From Chlorocebus sabaeus (Eukaryota; Chordata; Mammalia; Primates; Cercopithecidae), in the NCBI RefSeq assembly GCF_047675955.1, contig NC_132928.1, forward strand, positions 45,192,889-45,256,888: a stretch of DNA of 64,000 nt, written 5' to 3'. Within the stretch, counting starts at the first letter, position 1, and the number at the start of each line of letters is the position of its first letter. Below are positions 36,667-47,610 of the stretch, piece by piece. Under the pieces are notes generated by a model, which had not been told where the DNA came from, did no database searches, and saw only the letters and a list, made by a program, of their open reading frames with translations. A program made the position numbers and the translations under genes.

Positions 36667-36711
36667 AAAGTACAATTAAATAAAGTACAATTATTTAAAG
36701 TACAATTAAAT
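36667..36711. repeat. 15-bp tandem repeat, three copies
   Basis: Units aaagtacaattaaat, aaagtacaattattt and aaagtacaattaaat are head to tail at 36667, 36682 and 36697. Unit 2 differs from the others at two bases. It is a minisatellite-like array in unique AT-rich DNA. Confidence 0.93.
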
Positions 36712-38465
36712 AAGAAAATAACAGGAGTAAATCAAATCCATTAGCTATGTGTGGTTTACTTTCTCGCTAGATGGCCATCTCCTGGCCAGCAGAGATTGTT
36801 TCATTTGAGCGGAAACATTATGGGCAGTAAAGCATCATTGTGAATCATTAGAATGAGATTCTCCATTCTCTTTGTCTGCAGTTGGTGTTCCCTGCTGTTC
36901 CCTTTGGTTTCATTGCATCTCAGACTCAGGAGAAGCAAAGAAACCCTGACTTGTATTTGGAAGACCCTGATCATGTCAGACCCCAGTGCTAATAATGAAT
37001 CTTCTGCTTTGTTTCTGAGACCAAGCCCTACCTCATATTCCAGTTCCATTCACCAGATTCCTGTCTCATTTTATGCACTCAACTGTAAAAATCCTAAAAG
37101 AAGTATTTGCCTAAAATTAAGCAAGCTCTCAAGTTATCCAGTTATAAGCAGAAGTTTGCCAGTAAATGAGACTCTGTTATGTACCATTACACTCAAACAG
37201 GAACCAAAAAACTGAGTCATCTCATTACATTTTGGGAAATATTGTTTTCATTATCAGTTGTTTTACTTTTCAAAGAAAGAAGAAATTTGGCATCTGTTAT
37301 CATACAGAGCATTGAGTAAATAAATTGATCCTGTTATGAACATGAAGCAGGCACTTACAATGGCACCTTCATATACCTATTATAATGTTGACAAGCTAAA
37401 CAATATTCCTCCTCCCTCCAAGGAAGATATATAAAATTTTTATGCCTCATTATTTATTTCTATCTTTTCTGGATGACAGGAATAAACTCCATTTTCAGAA
37501 CTACCAAAAACCTTTTAAAAATAAAAATCATAAGGCTGGTGAATCTGTCTGTTAATACTGGCTATTATTTGCTCACAAATGAAGGAAGAAACACTTACCA
37601 GAGCCCAGACTCTTGGAAACATATTGGTTGCTTTTGATACTCTCACCTCCGGGGCATAAATTATTAATTTTGGGTGAAGCTACCTCACTGAGTTTGCCAA
37701 CAGATGAGTGAAACTTATATGCTCTGGTTTTATTTTTAGCATCACATAGGGAATAAGAGAGAAATCTGAACAATCTGCAGAAAGTAACACCACTGTGTTA
37801 TTGTTCTGGGTACTCTAGTAACAGTGGCCCAGCCTTAAAGGTGGCCCTCTCAATTGTTACTCATTTCCCTCTACTCAGGTGTCACAATGGGGCCACTTGC
37901 ATATAAAACATGCTCATGTTTTAGTGAGATAAACAAATCCGGTATCTAAAATGACCATGTAGGTCAAACAGGATCACGCTTTGAAGACAGCTTCTTTCCA
38001 TTTTCTACTTAAATATCAGGGTCCTGCTCTTGGAGAAGAGGCCAGAAATCTAAAGTATTGTTTATGATTGCTGTATTTCCAAAAGTTAAACAGGAAAGTT
38101 TCAGGCGATAAACTAGATGCTATCCTTTACTGGACAGGAGGAGGTCAAGAGTAAATATGTTCAACCACTTTTAGATAGCACCCTGCATCTAAGGAAAGCA
38201 TGTTTAAAAGCAATCACATTTTATAACAATGCTGGGAAAAGGGAAGTCATTATCAACACCCCAGTCTTTAAATTAGACCAGCAGAGGTCTGTTCTATTTT
38301 TTCTGTAGTTACAAATACTGCAAACTGGCCAATGTGACTATTGGTAAACCAAAAATTATTGTGCCGACAGGAAAAAAAAAATACAAAACCTAACTAGCTA
38401 AATAAACACTTCCTAAATTATTCCATCAGCCTCCCAAACCACTTCATTATGCATGCCATGTCTCC
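36712..38465. other. Unique intronic DNA
   Basis: No repeat recognised over about 1.75 kb. A 120-codon plus-strand frame at 36853-37215 has low-complexity composition and no supporting signals, so it is treated as chance. Confidence 0.4.
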
Positions 38466-38469
38466 ATTC

Positions 38470-38690
38470 CGGGGCGACACTATTCCTTCTGCTCGAAATC
38501 CGTTTCCCAATTTCATCTGCCAATGAAAACCTGGTCTCATTCGAGGCCCTGGTCTCATTCAACAACCTCCATCAGAGACTCATAGTGTGTTTATCTGTTT
38601 TTTCTTGAGTTTCCTGAGACTTGCAACTGTGCGCTGTCAATCCTTACACACTTTCAGTGCCTATATTATGCCTAAATGATAGTGAGAGTA
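38470..38690 (+). repeat. LINE L2 fragment
   Basis: The run actattccttctgctcgaaa, gaaaacctggtctcattcga, tctgttttttcttgagttt is roughly in L2 sense order, with a short internal duplication of ctggtctcattc. Confidence 0.5.
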
Positions 38691-40609
38691 CACTGAAATA
38701 GAAATTGATTCAAGAGATATGTTGTACTGGGACACTAACACTGTGTTCAACTGAATATGGTCAGTTCAGTATTGAGCATGTAAAAGAGAAAAAAAACATT
38801 TAAACAGGATTGCAGTTATGTAGTTGCTTCAAAAACCACGGGAATCGTTAATGTCTGTGTATGTTAAGTTGAGATATACTTTAATATCATCCTTTCCTCA
38901 CAGGAGATTGAAGTGTAATATGAAGATATAACTCTTTCTTCAAGGGAAGTAGGTATTAACTCTTACCTACACGCACAAGCATGCTGTGCCTTCACTTTGT
39001 TTCCAGTATAAAATAGCAATGAACAGAAATGAAGCCAGGTGTCCTTTTAACTAGCAATAACAATAATCATTATAATTTGTTGGGCTTTTTGTTTACAAAG
39101 CAATTTTGTGTGCATTATTTTATTCTCTCAGTATTCTATTCCCGAATCAGAAACTTTGCTTCTGTTCAACACTTGAAACTTGGAAGACTGATTTAACAAA
39201 TATCTCATCCTTAGAGAATGAAACTCTACTCCAGCTCTACTCTAAATCAAATTACCACAGTGCCAGAATAATCTCTAAGACCTTGACTGTGCTTGGTTCA
39301 AGTAACACAAAAATGCTAGCTGGATATAGGAAGTCTTCCAAGATCGATGAAGGGGTACGATTCTTCTCTCTTATACCTTCTATGCCACAACAAAGAGAAG
39401 AGAGAATGACACTGTGAAAACCATTTACTGACTCCTGTGAGTAAGGTTATTCCCTTAAGAAACTAAAATGTTCAGATAGATGGTGCCTGGGATCCTGACG
39501 CTATTCCTCTAATTATCTGGAAGAAGTTCAGGCTGATGTCACCATCACATAGGCATGAGAGAATAAGGAGAGAGACTACTGAGTTAGAACCATGAGATCT
39601 TTGGGGATGAATCTGATGCTTTAAAATGGTATTTATTAAGCTGTCTAGAAAGGTGTATCTTATTTAAATCAGATACCTAGAATCACCATCTATCTTCACT
39701 TCAGTTTGGGGAACACCTCAGTCCTCTAGAGGTCCCCCAAACTATGAAGTACCTCCCTCAAGTCTAGAACTCTCTCTTATAATCCATCCCAGCCTCAGCC
39801 TGTGCTCAAATCCAATCTGTCCCTAGAAGGAGAGAGGTGAGAAGAGAAGTAGTACTTCGTATAGCTTGACACTTTGTCTATTAATATCAGTTTCACTCTT
39901 GTCGGTTTCCTTTACTTTATTCTCAAAAGTGCTAGGAATGTACAAGTGGCTTGGGAAATTGGGGCTATTCAAAGTCATGGTCTTTTGCATTAGTAGTTCT
40001 CTAAAAATAATTACTTGACCTTGCATTTGAGAGTGAGAACTCAAAGGTAAATAGTCATCTCTAAGGTCATCAGGAACAACATTTACACAGAAAAGTCAGT
40101 TTGCTGTTATATTAGCGGCTCTACAGAGTCATAGGAAAAGTAAACATAGTACTTATTAAAGAGTTCAAATGGACTTGTAGAGGGTTCCTAAATATGAGAA
40201 CATCTACAGGGGAATGTATATTACTATAACAAACATTTTGTTAGTGATTGAAAGTTTATAACATTCATTCACAAGCCTTTTATTCCTCACAAGTTATATT
40301 CTAACAAATAGAGTAATATGACGACTGTGATCTTGAGCTCTTGGCTTTCCTACTGACCTACAGTGAATGAGTGAATTACAGAATATCCTCTGGTTTATAT
40401 TTCAGGTTGCCAATCAATCAAATGCTTTGGAAAACACAAGCCCCCTTACAGGGGACTGCTTCAACCACAGCTTATTCTGTGGATCAGGGCCACTTCCCAA
40501 TTTTCACCAACTGGATGCCACTGCTCCAAAGAGCTCACATGAGCTTCTGAAGCATTTCATCTGATCAGGGATGCCTCCTAATTTCCAAGTCTTCATTTCT
40601 GCAGCTGGA
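38691..40609. other. Unique intronic DNA
   Basis: No confident repeat or gene over 1.9 kb. A 103-codon frame at 39106-39417 shows no coding signature. Confidence 0.4.
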
Positions 40610-40987
40610 TGTTAATATGGTGTGGCTCTGTGTTCCCACTAAAATCTCACTTTGAATTGTACTCTCATAACTCCCATGTGTTGTGGGAGGGACCTAGTGG
40701 GAGATAATTGAATCGTGGGGGCAGTTTCCCCCATACTGTTCTTGTGGTAGTGAATAAGTCTCATGAGATCTGACAGTTTTATCAAGGACTTCTGCTTTTG
40801 CGTCTTCCTCCTTCTCTTTTTGCCTGCTGCCATCCATGTAAGATGGGACTTGCTCTTCCTTGCCTTCTGCCATGATTGTGAGCTTCCCCATCCATGTGGA
40901 ACTGTAAGTCCAATTAAACCTCCGTCTTATGTAAATTGTCCAGTATTGGGTATGTCTTTGTCAGTGGCGTGAAAATGGACTAATCCA
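40610..40987 (+). mobile_element. MaLR solo LTR, THE1/MST type (copy 1)
   Basis: Colinear with a THE1/MST LTR: tgttaatatggtgtggctct, gggagggacctagtgggaga, agtctcatgagatctgacag, gccatgattgtgagcttccc, ending atggactaatcca. A primate-lineage non-autonomous LTR. No internal sequence on either side. No clear 5-bp TSD. Antisense to C1orf21. Confidence 0.9.
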
Positions 40988-41332
40988 GTAAAGATATCCT
41001 GATATGTACTGGAAATTCAATGCACTGGAGATAGGTAAGGAAGCTCTCATAAGCTCCATAGGTAGGGGGGGACGTAGTCATGTCTAAAACTTGATTTCAC
41101 TCTCCTTTTCTGCTAATGCACATTAAAACATCCTGTTTTGTTTGTTTTAATTTTGTCATATAATTGTTTTCAGGAATTGATGACTGTGAACGGGTGTTTC
41201 AAATTAGTCCTCAACTCTATAGATAAGACCGAAATCAAAAGCTCAACCAACCATGTTATATGTCATCAAAGATAAAAGAATCTTTTCATTTATACAAAGA
41301 TACCTGGAAACAGTGAATCAAAAACCAACGTA

Positions 41333-41635
41333 GGCTGGGCGTGGTGGCTCATGTCTGTAATCCCAGCACTTTGGGAAACCAAGGCAGGTGGATCACTTGA
41401 GGCCAAGAATTCAAGACCAGCCTGGCCAACATAGTGAAACCCTATCTCTACTAAAATTATAAAAATTAGCCGGATGTGGTGGCAGGCGCCTGTAATCCCA
41501 GCTACTCAGGAGGCTGAGGCAGGAGAATTGCTTAAACCTGGGAGGCAGAGGTTGCAGTGAGCTGAGATCATGCCATTGTACTCCGGCCTGGGGGATGAGA
41601 GTGAGACTCAAAACAAACAAACGAACGAACAAACC
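41333..41635 (+). mobile_element. Alu with (CAAA)n tail and imperfect TSD
   Basis: It runs from ggctgggcgtggtggctcat to actccggcctgggggatgag, then a CAAA/CGAA tail. The TSD is aaaaccaacgta (41321-41332) versus aaaactaatgta (41636-41647), both differences C to T. AluS-like. Confidence 0.95.
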
Positions 41636-41665
41636 AAAACTAATGTAATATGTGTAAAGCTAGGA

Positions 41666-41693
41666 AATACAAGCAAACAAACAAACAAACAAA
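41666..41693. repeat. (CAAA)n simple repeat
   Basis: About five CAAA units roughly 20 bp downstream of the Alu's right TSD. Separate from the Alu tail. Confidence 0.85.
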
Positions 41694-42159
41694 AATCCAT
41701 CATCAAATGGCTTAATATTCTTAAGGGAATATGGGCTGAGAATGACAAATGTTAGTTAAAGAAATAATTTTCCTTATTTAATGTCCTTAATATTTTCCTT
41801 AAATGATGTTTTATTGTATAGTAAGAAGGAACACTTAGAAACTAAAATGGGAATGTCCTTTATCTGTCAAAATACTTACTTTAGAAAGGCCAAGGAATCT
41901 GAATACTGCCAAGTCTAGGGTAATAAACTTTTAAATCATTTATATGCAAAACTGGTAACCTACATAAAGCAAAGCCCAATGATTCTCGAGGTTCCTTCTA
42001 ATTGTGTTCTAACAGTCCTAATCTGTTCATCAGACTTCACAGAGGACTAAAAACTGAGGATATATAAGATAAGGAGAAAATGTCATAATTCTACTTGCAG
42101 ATTCCCAAGTAGTCAATATTGGATTTTTATTATTGTTATCTCCCTTTTTAAAAATCAAT

Positions 42160-43035
42160 TCTAAATCACACAGATAATATACTCATACTTTCTTGAAAAA
42201 ATTAAAAACCTTAAGTTTAAGGATAAAAATGCCCTTTACCACATGCAATTCTTCTAATCCATTCCCACCAGACCCAACTCCACTAATAAAAGTAACATGA
42301 AAATAGCCAAGAATGGCATTTTCTATGCCAGGAAGTGTTCAACGAGGTTACAGGTATATCTTATTTAATTTTCATAACTTCCCACTAAAGTGGCTCCAAT
42401 TATTCTCCCCATTTTGCAGAGCAGGAAACTGAACCTTTACATTTTTAGGTTCCCCATCAACTCAGGTATCCACTGTTAGTCATTTGGGATACATCCACCC
42501 AGTTTTTAATCTATGAATACCTATACATATATGGGTACCCACAGAAAATACAGAGTGTTGCTGTTCTGTTTTATTTTATTTAATAAAACCTTAAATGACA
42601 TCATGCTATACACATCCATTCCACAATCTGCATGATTTTTTGATGACAGCTCGTAGAATTCTAACTCATTCTTTTTAATTGCTGCCTTGTGTAATATAGC
42701 TGTATTATTCGTGTATTGACAAACAGGGAGGTTATTTTCAAATTTTCACTAATCTAAACAATGCTGTAGTGAACAAGTCTTGTGCAAGCTTCCTCATGCA
42801 CATGGGCAGCTGCTAGGGTGGACAGCAAGATGTGGCAGTGCTGGGTTATGGGTGTGCATGTTTAAACTTTAACAGATGTTGTTAAACTATCCTCCAAAAT
42901 GTTTACCATTAGTATTTGAACGCCTATTTTCCTATAATCAGGCCAAAATCTGACATTATCAAACTTCAAAATTTTGCCAATCTAACGGGTGAAAACTGGG
43001 ATCATGTCATAATCTGCCTTTCCCTGATTACAGTA
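42160..43035 (-). mobile_element. Old L1M, antisense, ORF2 3' end (left part)
   Basis: The run attctttttaattgctgcct, atctaaacaatgctgtagtg, tatcctccaaaatgtttacc, ttttgccaatctaacgggtg, tgcctttccctgattacagt is antisense L1M order. The 3'UTR-like start near 42160 is weaker. It continues at 43960 after other insertions. Confidence 0.7.
42310..42440 (-). repeat. MIR fragment within the L1M region
   Basis: The run gccaggaagtgttcaacgag, ttatttaattttcataactt, cattttgcagagcaggaaac is antisense MIR. Confidence 0.6.
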
Positions 43036-43150
43036 AAAGTCCTCTTAGGCAACATCATCCAAACTGGTAATTAAACAATCCAGTGAATTAAATGTATATA
43101 TACATTAAACATATGATTTTATTTTAAATTACATGAATGTATATTTCCTC

Positions 43151-43443
43151 TTTTTAGAGACAGGGTCTTGCTGTCACTCAGGCTAGAGAGCACTGGCATG
43201 ATCAGAGCTCACTGTAGCCTTGAACTCCTGGGCTCAAGCGATCCTCCTGCCTCAGCCTGCTGAGTTGCTGGGACTATTGGCATGCACCACTAGACAGAGC
43301 TAATTCTATTTTTCTTTTATTTTTGTAGAGACAGAGTCTTGCTATGTTGCCCAGGATGACCTCAAAGTCCTGGCCTCAACTGATCCTCCCACTTTGGCCT
43401 CCCAAAGTGCTGGAATTATAGGCATGCGCCACCGCACCCAGCC
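43151..43443 (-). mobile_element. Alu (AluJ-like)
   Basis: It runs from tttttagagacagggtcttg to ccaccgcacccagccc, with tcactgtagccttgaactcc typical of J copies. Full length, diverged. Confidence 0.94.
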
Positions 43444-43955
43444 CACTCCCATTTTTTGATGTAGGAACAAGGTTTCTCCTTTCAGCAAGGAACCACTGAC
43501 AAGGGCTGCACATTCACCTCCTGCATTGACCATATCCTTAATGCTCACCTAAGATCCCTGTTTTGGTTTCTTATATGAAGTGGGAATGTAAAGACCTTGT
43601 GAAATAATCTGAGCACAGAATTTAACACCAAGCTTTTAGTAATTTGCCTTCATCAAGACTTTCCAAAGCATTCGATTTAATTTTCACTGAAACAGTTCTT
43701 TCCATACTTGTGTTTCATTGGCTTATATATTATTTAACTAAATTACATAATTACAATGGCATTCAACCAGTATGAACCAGTTTGGGAACCAGCAAACCAG
43801 CTCTTGGAAAACACACAATTAACTGTGGAGGCAAATGCACAGAGGTGTTCTAGTGAACAGCCTACCAGCCATCCAGGCAAGCATGCTTTGGCTGCGGCCA
43901 GTGTCTTTCAGAGAGAGATTGGCAGAGCTGGTTAAGAGGGTATCCACAGTTCTAG
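43444..43955. other. Unassigned segment between two L1M parts
   Basis: About 510 bp that fit neither L1M part. It contains an odd run of ccag/aacc motifs at about 43766-43800 (ccagtatgaaccagtttggg). It might be an old LTR or DNA transposon not identified here. Confidence 0.4.
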
Positions 43956-43959
43956 TGAT

Positions 43960-44291
43960 ACTGAACATATTTTCATATGCTTATCATCCAATATCCCCTC
44001 TACTGTAAACCATCTGTTCATTTATCTATTTTTCTAACAGATTATCTTTTTCTCAATTATGTACATGTTCTTTCTAAACCCCAGACATTAATCCTTTGTC
44101 TTTTATTTATCATAAAAATTTCCTCCCAGGATTTTGCCTATCTATAAACTACTTTTTGTAGCGATTCTGCTTTACAAAAGTATTCAATTTCAATGTAATG
44201 AAAGAAAGCTTTTTCTTCATAGCTTTTGCTTTCCCTCCCTTTGCTTGGGTTGTAAACATATTCTCACATAATTTCTTCTAATATTTTAATA
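43960..44291 (-). mobile_element. Old L1M, antisense (right part)
   Basis: The run catattttcatatgcttatc, accatctgttcatttatcta, acattaatcctttgtctttt, tcatagcttttgctttccct and cacataatttcttctaatat continue the L1M at 42160-43035. Confidence 0.7.
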
Positions 44292-44687
44292 CAGCGGTCC
44301 CCAACCTTTTTGGCACCAGGAACTGGTTTCATGGAAGATAATTTTTTTCACAGACCAGGGTGAAGGGGCAAAGGGGTGGGGCTTCGGAATGAAACTGTTC
44401 CACCCAGATCATCAGGCATTAGTTAAGATTCTCATAAGGAGCATGCAACCTAGATCCCTCACTTGTGCAGTTCACGATAGGGTTTGTTCTCCTACGAGAA
44501 TCTAATGCCACTGCTGATCTGACAGGAGGCGGAGCTCAGGTGGTAATGTGAGCGATAGGGTGCAGATGCAAATACAGATGAAGCTTCGCTCCCTCACCCG
44601 CTTGCCGCTCACCTCCTGCTGTGTGGTCTGGTTTCTAACAGGTCACGGACCAGTACTGGTCCAGGGTCTGAGGCTTGGGGACCCCTG
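44292..44687 (+). mobile_element. MER1 (hAT-Charlie) DNA transposon
   Basis: It starts cagcggtccccaaccttttt and ends ggcttggggacccctg; the ends are near-perfect inverted repeats. The body (catcaggcattagttaagat; gacaggaggcggagctcagg; aggtcacggaccagtactgg) is typical MER1A/B. At about 396 bp it is internally deleted relative to the longer form and non-coding. The adjoining 8-mers ttttaata and tgtcaata match at 6 of 8, consistent with a decayed hAT target duplication. Confidence 0.93.
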
Positions 44688-44709
44688 TGTCAATAATTAA
44701 TAATTTTGT

Positions 44710-44830
44710 GATTCCCCAGGTTCCAGATGAGGAAATTAAAGTCTGAAAGTTTTCAATATTTGGCCAAAATTATAAAGCTAGAAATGGTGAAGTTAGAGCC
44801 CATACTGATATTTATCTATGTATACTCTCC
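44710..44830 (-). repeat. SINE MIR fragment
   Basis: The run gttccagatgaggaaattaa, then gccaaaattataaagc and gttagagcccata is antisense MIR. Confidence 0.65.
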
Positions 44831-45064
44831 AAGGCAAATGCTACTACTTCACACCACCATCCTTAAGATAGAATTAAAGTCTGAGAGAAGCAAAGTGGAA
44901 TATACGACATTAAGCAATGATGAAAATTGGGATAATGAGCATCTTCATATTGTGAGTACAGAAATGACTGACATATAAATCATTTATCATCAGCCTCAGA
45001 AAACCAACATGATCTTCTCCATCGCATAGGCCTGATGTCAAGTGGCTCAAGAGACTGGAGGTCT

Positions 45065-45410
45065 GCAGTAATTGTTGAGCAACTACTAGGTGTTAAGAAC
45101 TGTCAGGTGCTAGACACCTAACTGTAGGCCAAAAAGATAAAGTTCTTAGCCTCATGAGCTTACAGTCCAAAAGAGGAACACATATTGAGCAAATTACGCA
45201 CAGTTATCCCAAACAGTTGTGTTGAATACTACAAAGAACTTGGATATAATCCAAATGAATAAAGGAGAATCTTAAACAATGAACCAATGATGAGGCCTGC
45301 TGTGAGCAAGGAGGGCAGTGCAAGACAGAAACCAAAGGCTCCTGTGGGCACAGATCACCTAGGGAGGGCCTTGAAGCGGACCTTGGAGTCTCAAGAGGCT
45401 TTCTTTGACC
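45065..45410 (-). repeat. LINE L2 3' region, antisense
   Basis: The run caactactaggtgttaagaa, tcatgagcttacagtccaaa, tgaatactacaaagaacttg, gcaaggagggcagtgcaaga is antisense L2 order. Confidence 0.65.
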
Positions 45411-45454
45411 ACTGTCTCTTCTCTTCCTTTTGGCTGCCCCATTTATATTCAAGA

Positions 45455-45813
45455 CACTGGCTCTGTATCACCACCCAAGTCTCATCTTGAATTGTAATCC
45501 CCACGTGTAGGGGGAAGGACCTCATGGGAGGTGATTAGATCATGGGGGCAGTTCCCCCATGCCGTTCTCATGACAGTGAGTGAGTTCTCATGAGATCTGA
45601 TGGTTTTATAAGGGGCTTTTCTGCCCTTCACTATGCATTTCTCTCTCCTGCCACCATGTGAACAAGGATGGGTTTGTTTTCCCTTCTACCATGATTGTAA
45701 GTTTCCTGAGGCCTCCCCAGCCATGCAGAACTGTGACTCAATTAAACCTCTTACTTTATAAATTACCCAGTCTCAGATATGTCTTTGTAGCAGCATGAAA
45801 ACGGACTAATACA
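45455..45813 (+). mobile_element. MaLR solo LTR, THE1/MST type (copy 2)
   Basis: The run gtatcaccacccaagtctca, tgggaggtgattagatcatg, gttctcatgagatctgatgg, cctccccagccatgcagaac and the terminal acggactaataca. It has an AATTAAA signal and lacks the first 5-10 bp of the LTR. Same orientation as the copy at 40610 but 4.5 kb away with no proviral interior between. Confidence 0.92.
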
Positions 45814-45879
45814 TCAAATGTTCAGCCATCAACTTGATCTAAATGTATACCTATAGGCCCAACTATGCCTATTCATTCA

Positions 45880-45960
45880 TTCTTCTGTTCATTCAAGTCA
45901 ACAAAAATATTCTGAACACCTGACATGTCCCAAGCAATGCTGCTGAGCTGCACACCTTCA
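45880..45960 (-). repeat. LINE L2 3' end remnant
   Basis: The run cattcaagtcaacaaaaata then ttctgaacacctgacatgtc is a diverged antisense L2 terminus. Confidence 0.5.
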
Positions 45961-46329
45961 TTTCCATCTCTTCACCAGTTTTCTACATGAATGTTCTACA
46001 GTTCCTAAAGCTCTGCTTACTCAAAACCAACCTCTATTTTCACATAGTACCCTGAATTGTGGTAATTTAGGTCACATGCCTGCTATCTGCTATCAGAAAG
46101 TGGGTTCCCAAGGGAGGTTTATGTCTGATGTGCTTTTGTGTCTCCCAAATAATCTGACTGCCTAAGAATCTGGTAGTAACAGGTGAAGTTCTGTTACTGC
46201 ACTTATTACACTGTCGTATGATACATGGCTTAACTTTTTCTTCTGTGTACTATACTTTGAGCTTTTTAAGGATTAACAGGAATAAATAATGAATGAATGG
46301 ATGGATACCTTATATTTTCCTCAAACACA

Positions 46330-47295
46330 ATCTTCCTGCTGATTTCACCATATCATTATGGTCACTACTTATTCTCACCACGACCAACCCATCATCTTTC
46401 CAGCAGGTCTAAATCTTGGCATTACCATTATCTCCCAATTCACTCATCTTCTTTAATATCTAATGAGCTGTCAAATCTTATTGCTTCTACTTTTGCAACC
46501 TTATCCAAATCTTTTCTACTCTCCCTGCCAACACCTTGGTTCAGACTTACTGCCTCTTGAAAAAATTATTGTGACTGGTCTCCCATTTTGGCTCCCCAAC
46601 CAAATCTATATTACATCAGCTGTTGCCACGTAAACTTTCCTGAATTATAATCCCATCCTGCCAATCCCCAGTTTATGAACACTCAAAGCCTCCATTTAAT
46701 CCACTGCATTAATTTTAGGCCTCTCAGTTGGACATTAAGGCTCTACACATTAGCCCATCTACGTTTTGATTCTAATCTCCCACTGCTCCCCTACTGACAC
46801 TTACTCCTCTTCTCTGCTATTCTCCAACCAAAAGGACTATGTGCTTTTTATTAAATGTATCTTATGTTTTCCACCTGTTACTTCTGCTTGGGCACTTGTC
46901 CCCCATTCTATACTTTGAGGCCCATCGTAAATGTCAGCTTTTTCATGAAGTAGGTCCTGATACCCCAATCGACGAGCTCTCTGCCTCCTTTGAATAGCTG
47001 CAGCTCTTTGTGTTTCTTTCTTCAAGTTCAATCTCACCTTGTTTTACTTATAGTCATTCTGTACGTACCTTGTCCACTGCAATACAAGCACCCTGAGGAT
47101 CAGTGGTTTCCTTATTTATCTATTTCTCTGCAGAGTCTAGTGCAAAGACACTCTCTTTGCAAGAGGCAATCAAGTATTTGTTGAACTGAATGAAATTATA
47201 CTGTAAGCTCCTTGAGGACTGTGACTTTAAGCACTCTGTGTCTCTCAAAACTTAGTGTTTTGTACATAATAGGTACTAAATGAATACTAAATGAA
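46330..47295 (+). repeat. Long LINE L2 3' region
   Basis: A nearly 1-kb stretch in sense L2 order: gactggtctcccattttggc, tcctgccaatccccagttta, ttctgcttgggcacttgtcc, catgaagtaggtcctgatac, caagtatttgttgaactgaa, then tgtaagctccttgaggactg and atgaatactaaatgaataag. The last part may be a second, adjacent L2 end. Non-coding. Confidence 0.75.
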
Positions 47296-47394
47296 TAAGT
47301 ATTCATTTAGAAACCTCTCACCAATTAACATAAAGGAAAAAAGAAAGAAACCTGCTTTTAACATCTTTATTCTTTCTTTTTGTTTTGTATGATG

Positions 47395-47610
47395 ATGCCT
47401 AACTCTTACAGGTGCTTATCATGTGCTAAGCACTGAACTCAAGCTTACGACTATCATCTCATGTAATACTCACAACAGGACTGTGAGGAACTGTTTTTTC
47501 CTCATGTGATGGGTGGGAGGTTTAGAGAAATAAAGAACTTGATCCTACAGTGAGCAAGTGGCAGAGCTGAGCCTGGAACCCTGAGTCCTCTCCATCATGC
47601 CATACTTCCT
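47395..47610 (-). repeat. SINE MIR
   Basis: The run tgcttatcatgtgctaagca, tgtaatactcacaacaggac, tggcagagctgagcctggaa is antisense MIR, near full length. Confidence 0.85.

Noticed and set aside
36853..37215. A 120-codon frame preceded by an acceptor-like tctttgtctgcag
   Set aside because: It is on the strand opposite to the host gene, has no donor or domain, and its composition looks random.
39106..39417. A 103-codon plus-strand frame in unique DNA
   Set aside because: No recognisable domain, no flanking splice signals and a length within chance expectation for 64 kb.
40610..45813. A provirus bounded by the two MaLR LTRs
   Set aside because: The intervening DNA is unrelated older repeats (L1M, MIR, L2, MER1), and the LTRs differ in truncation.
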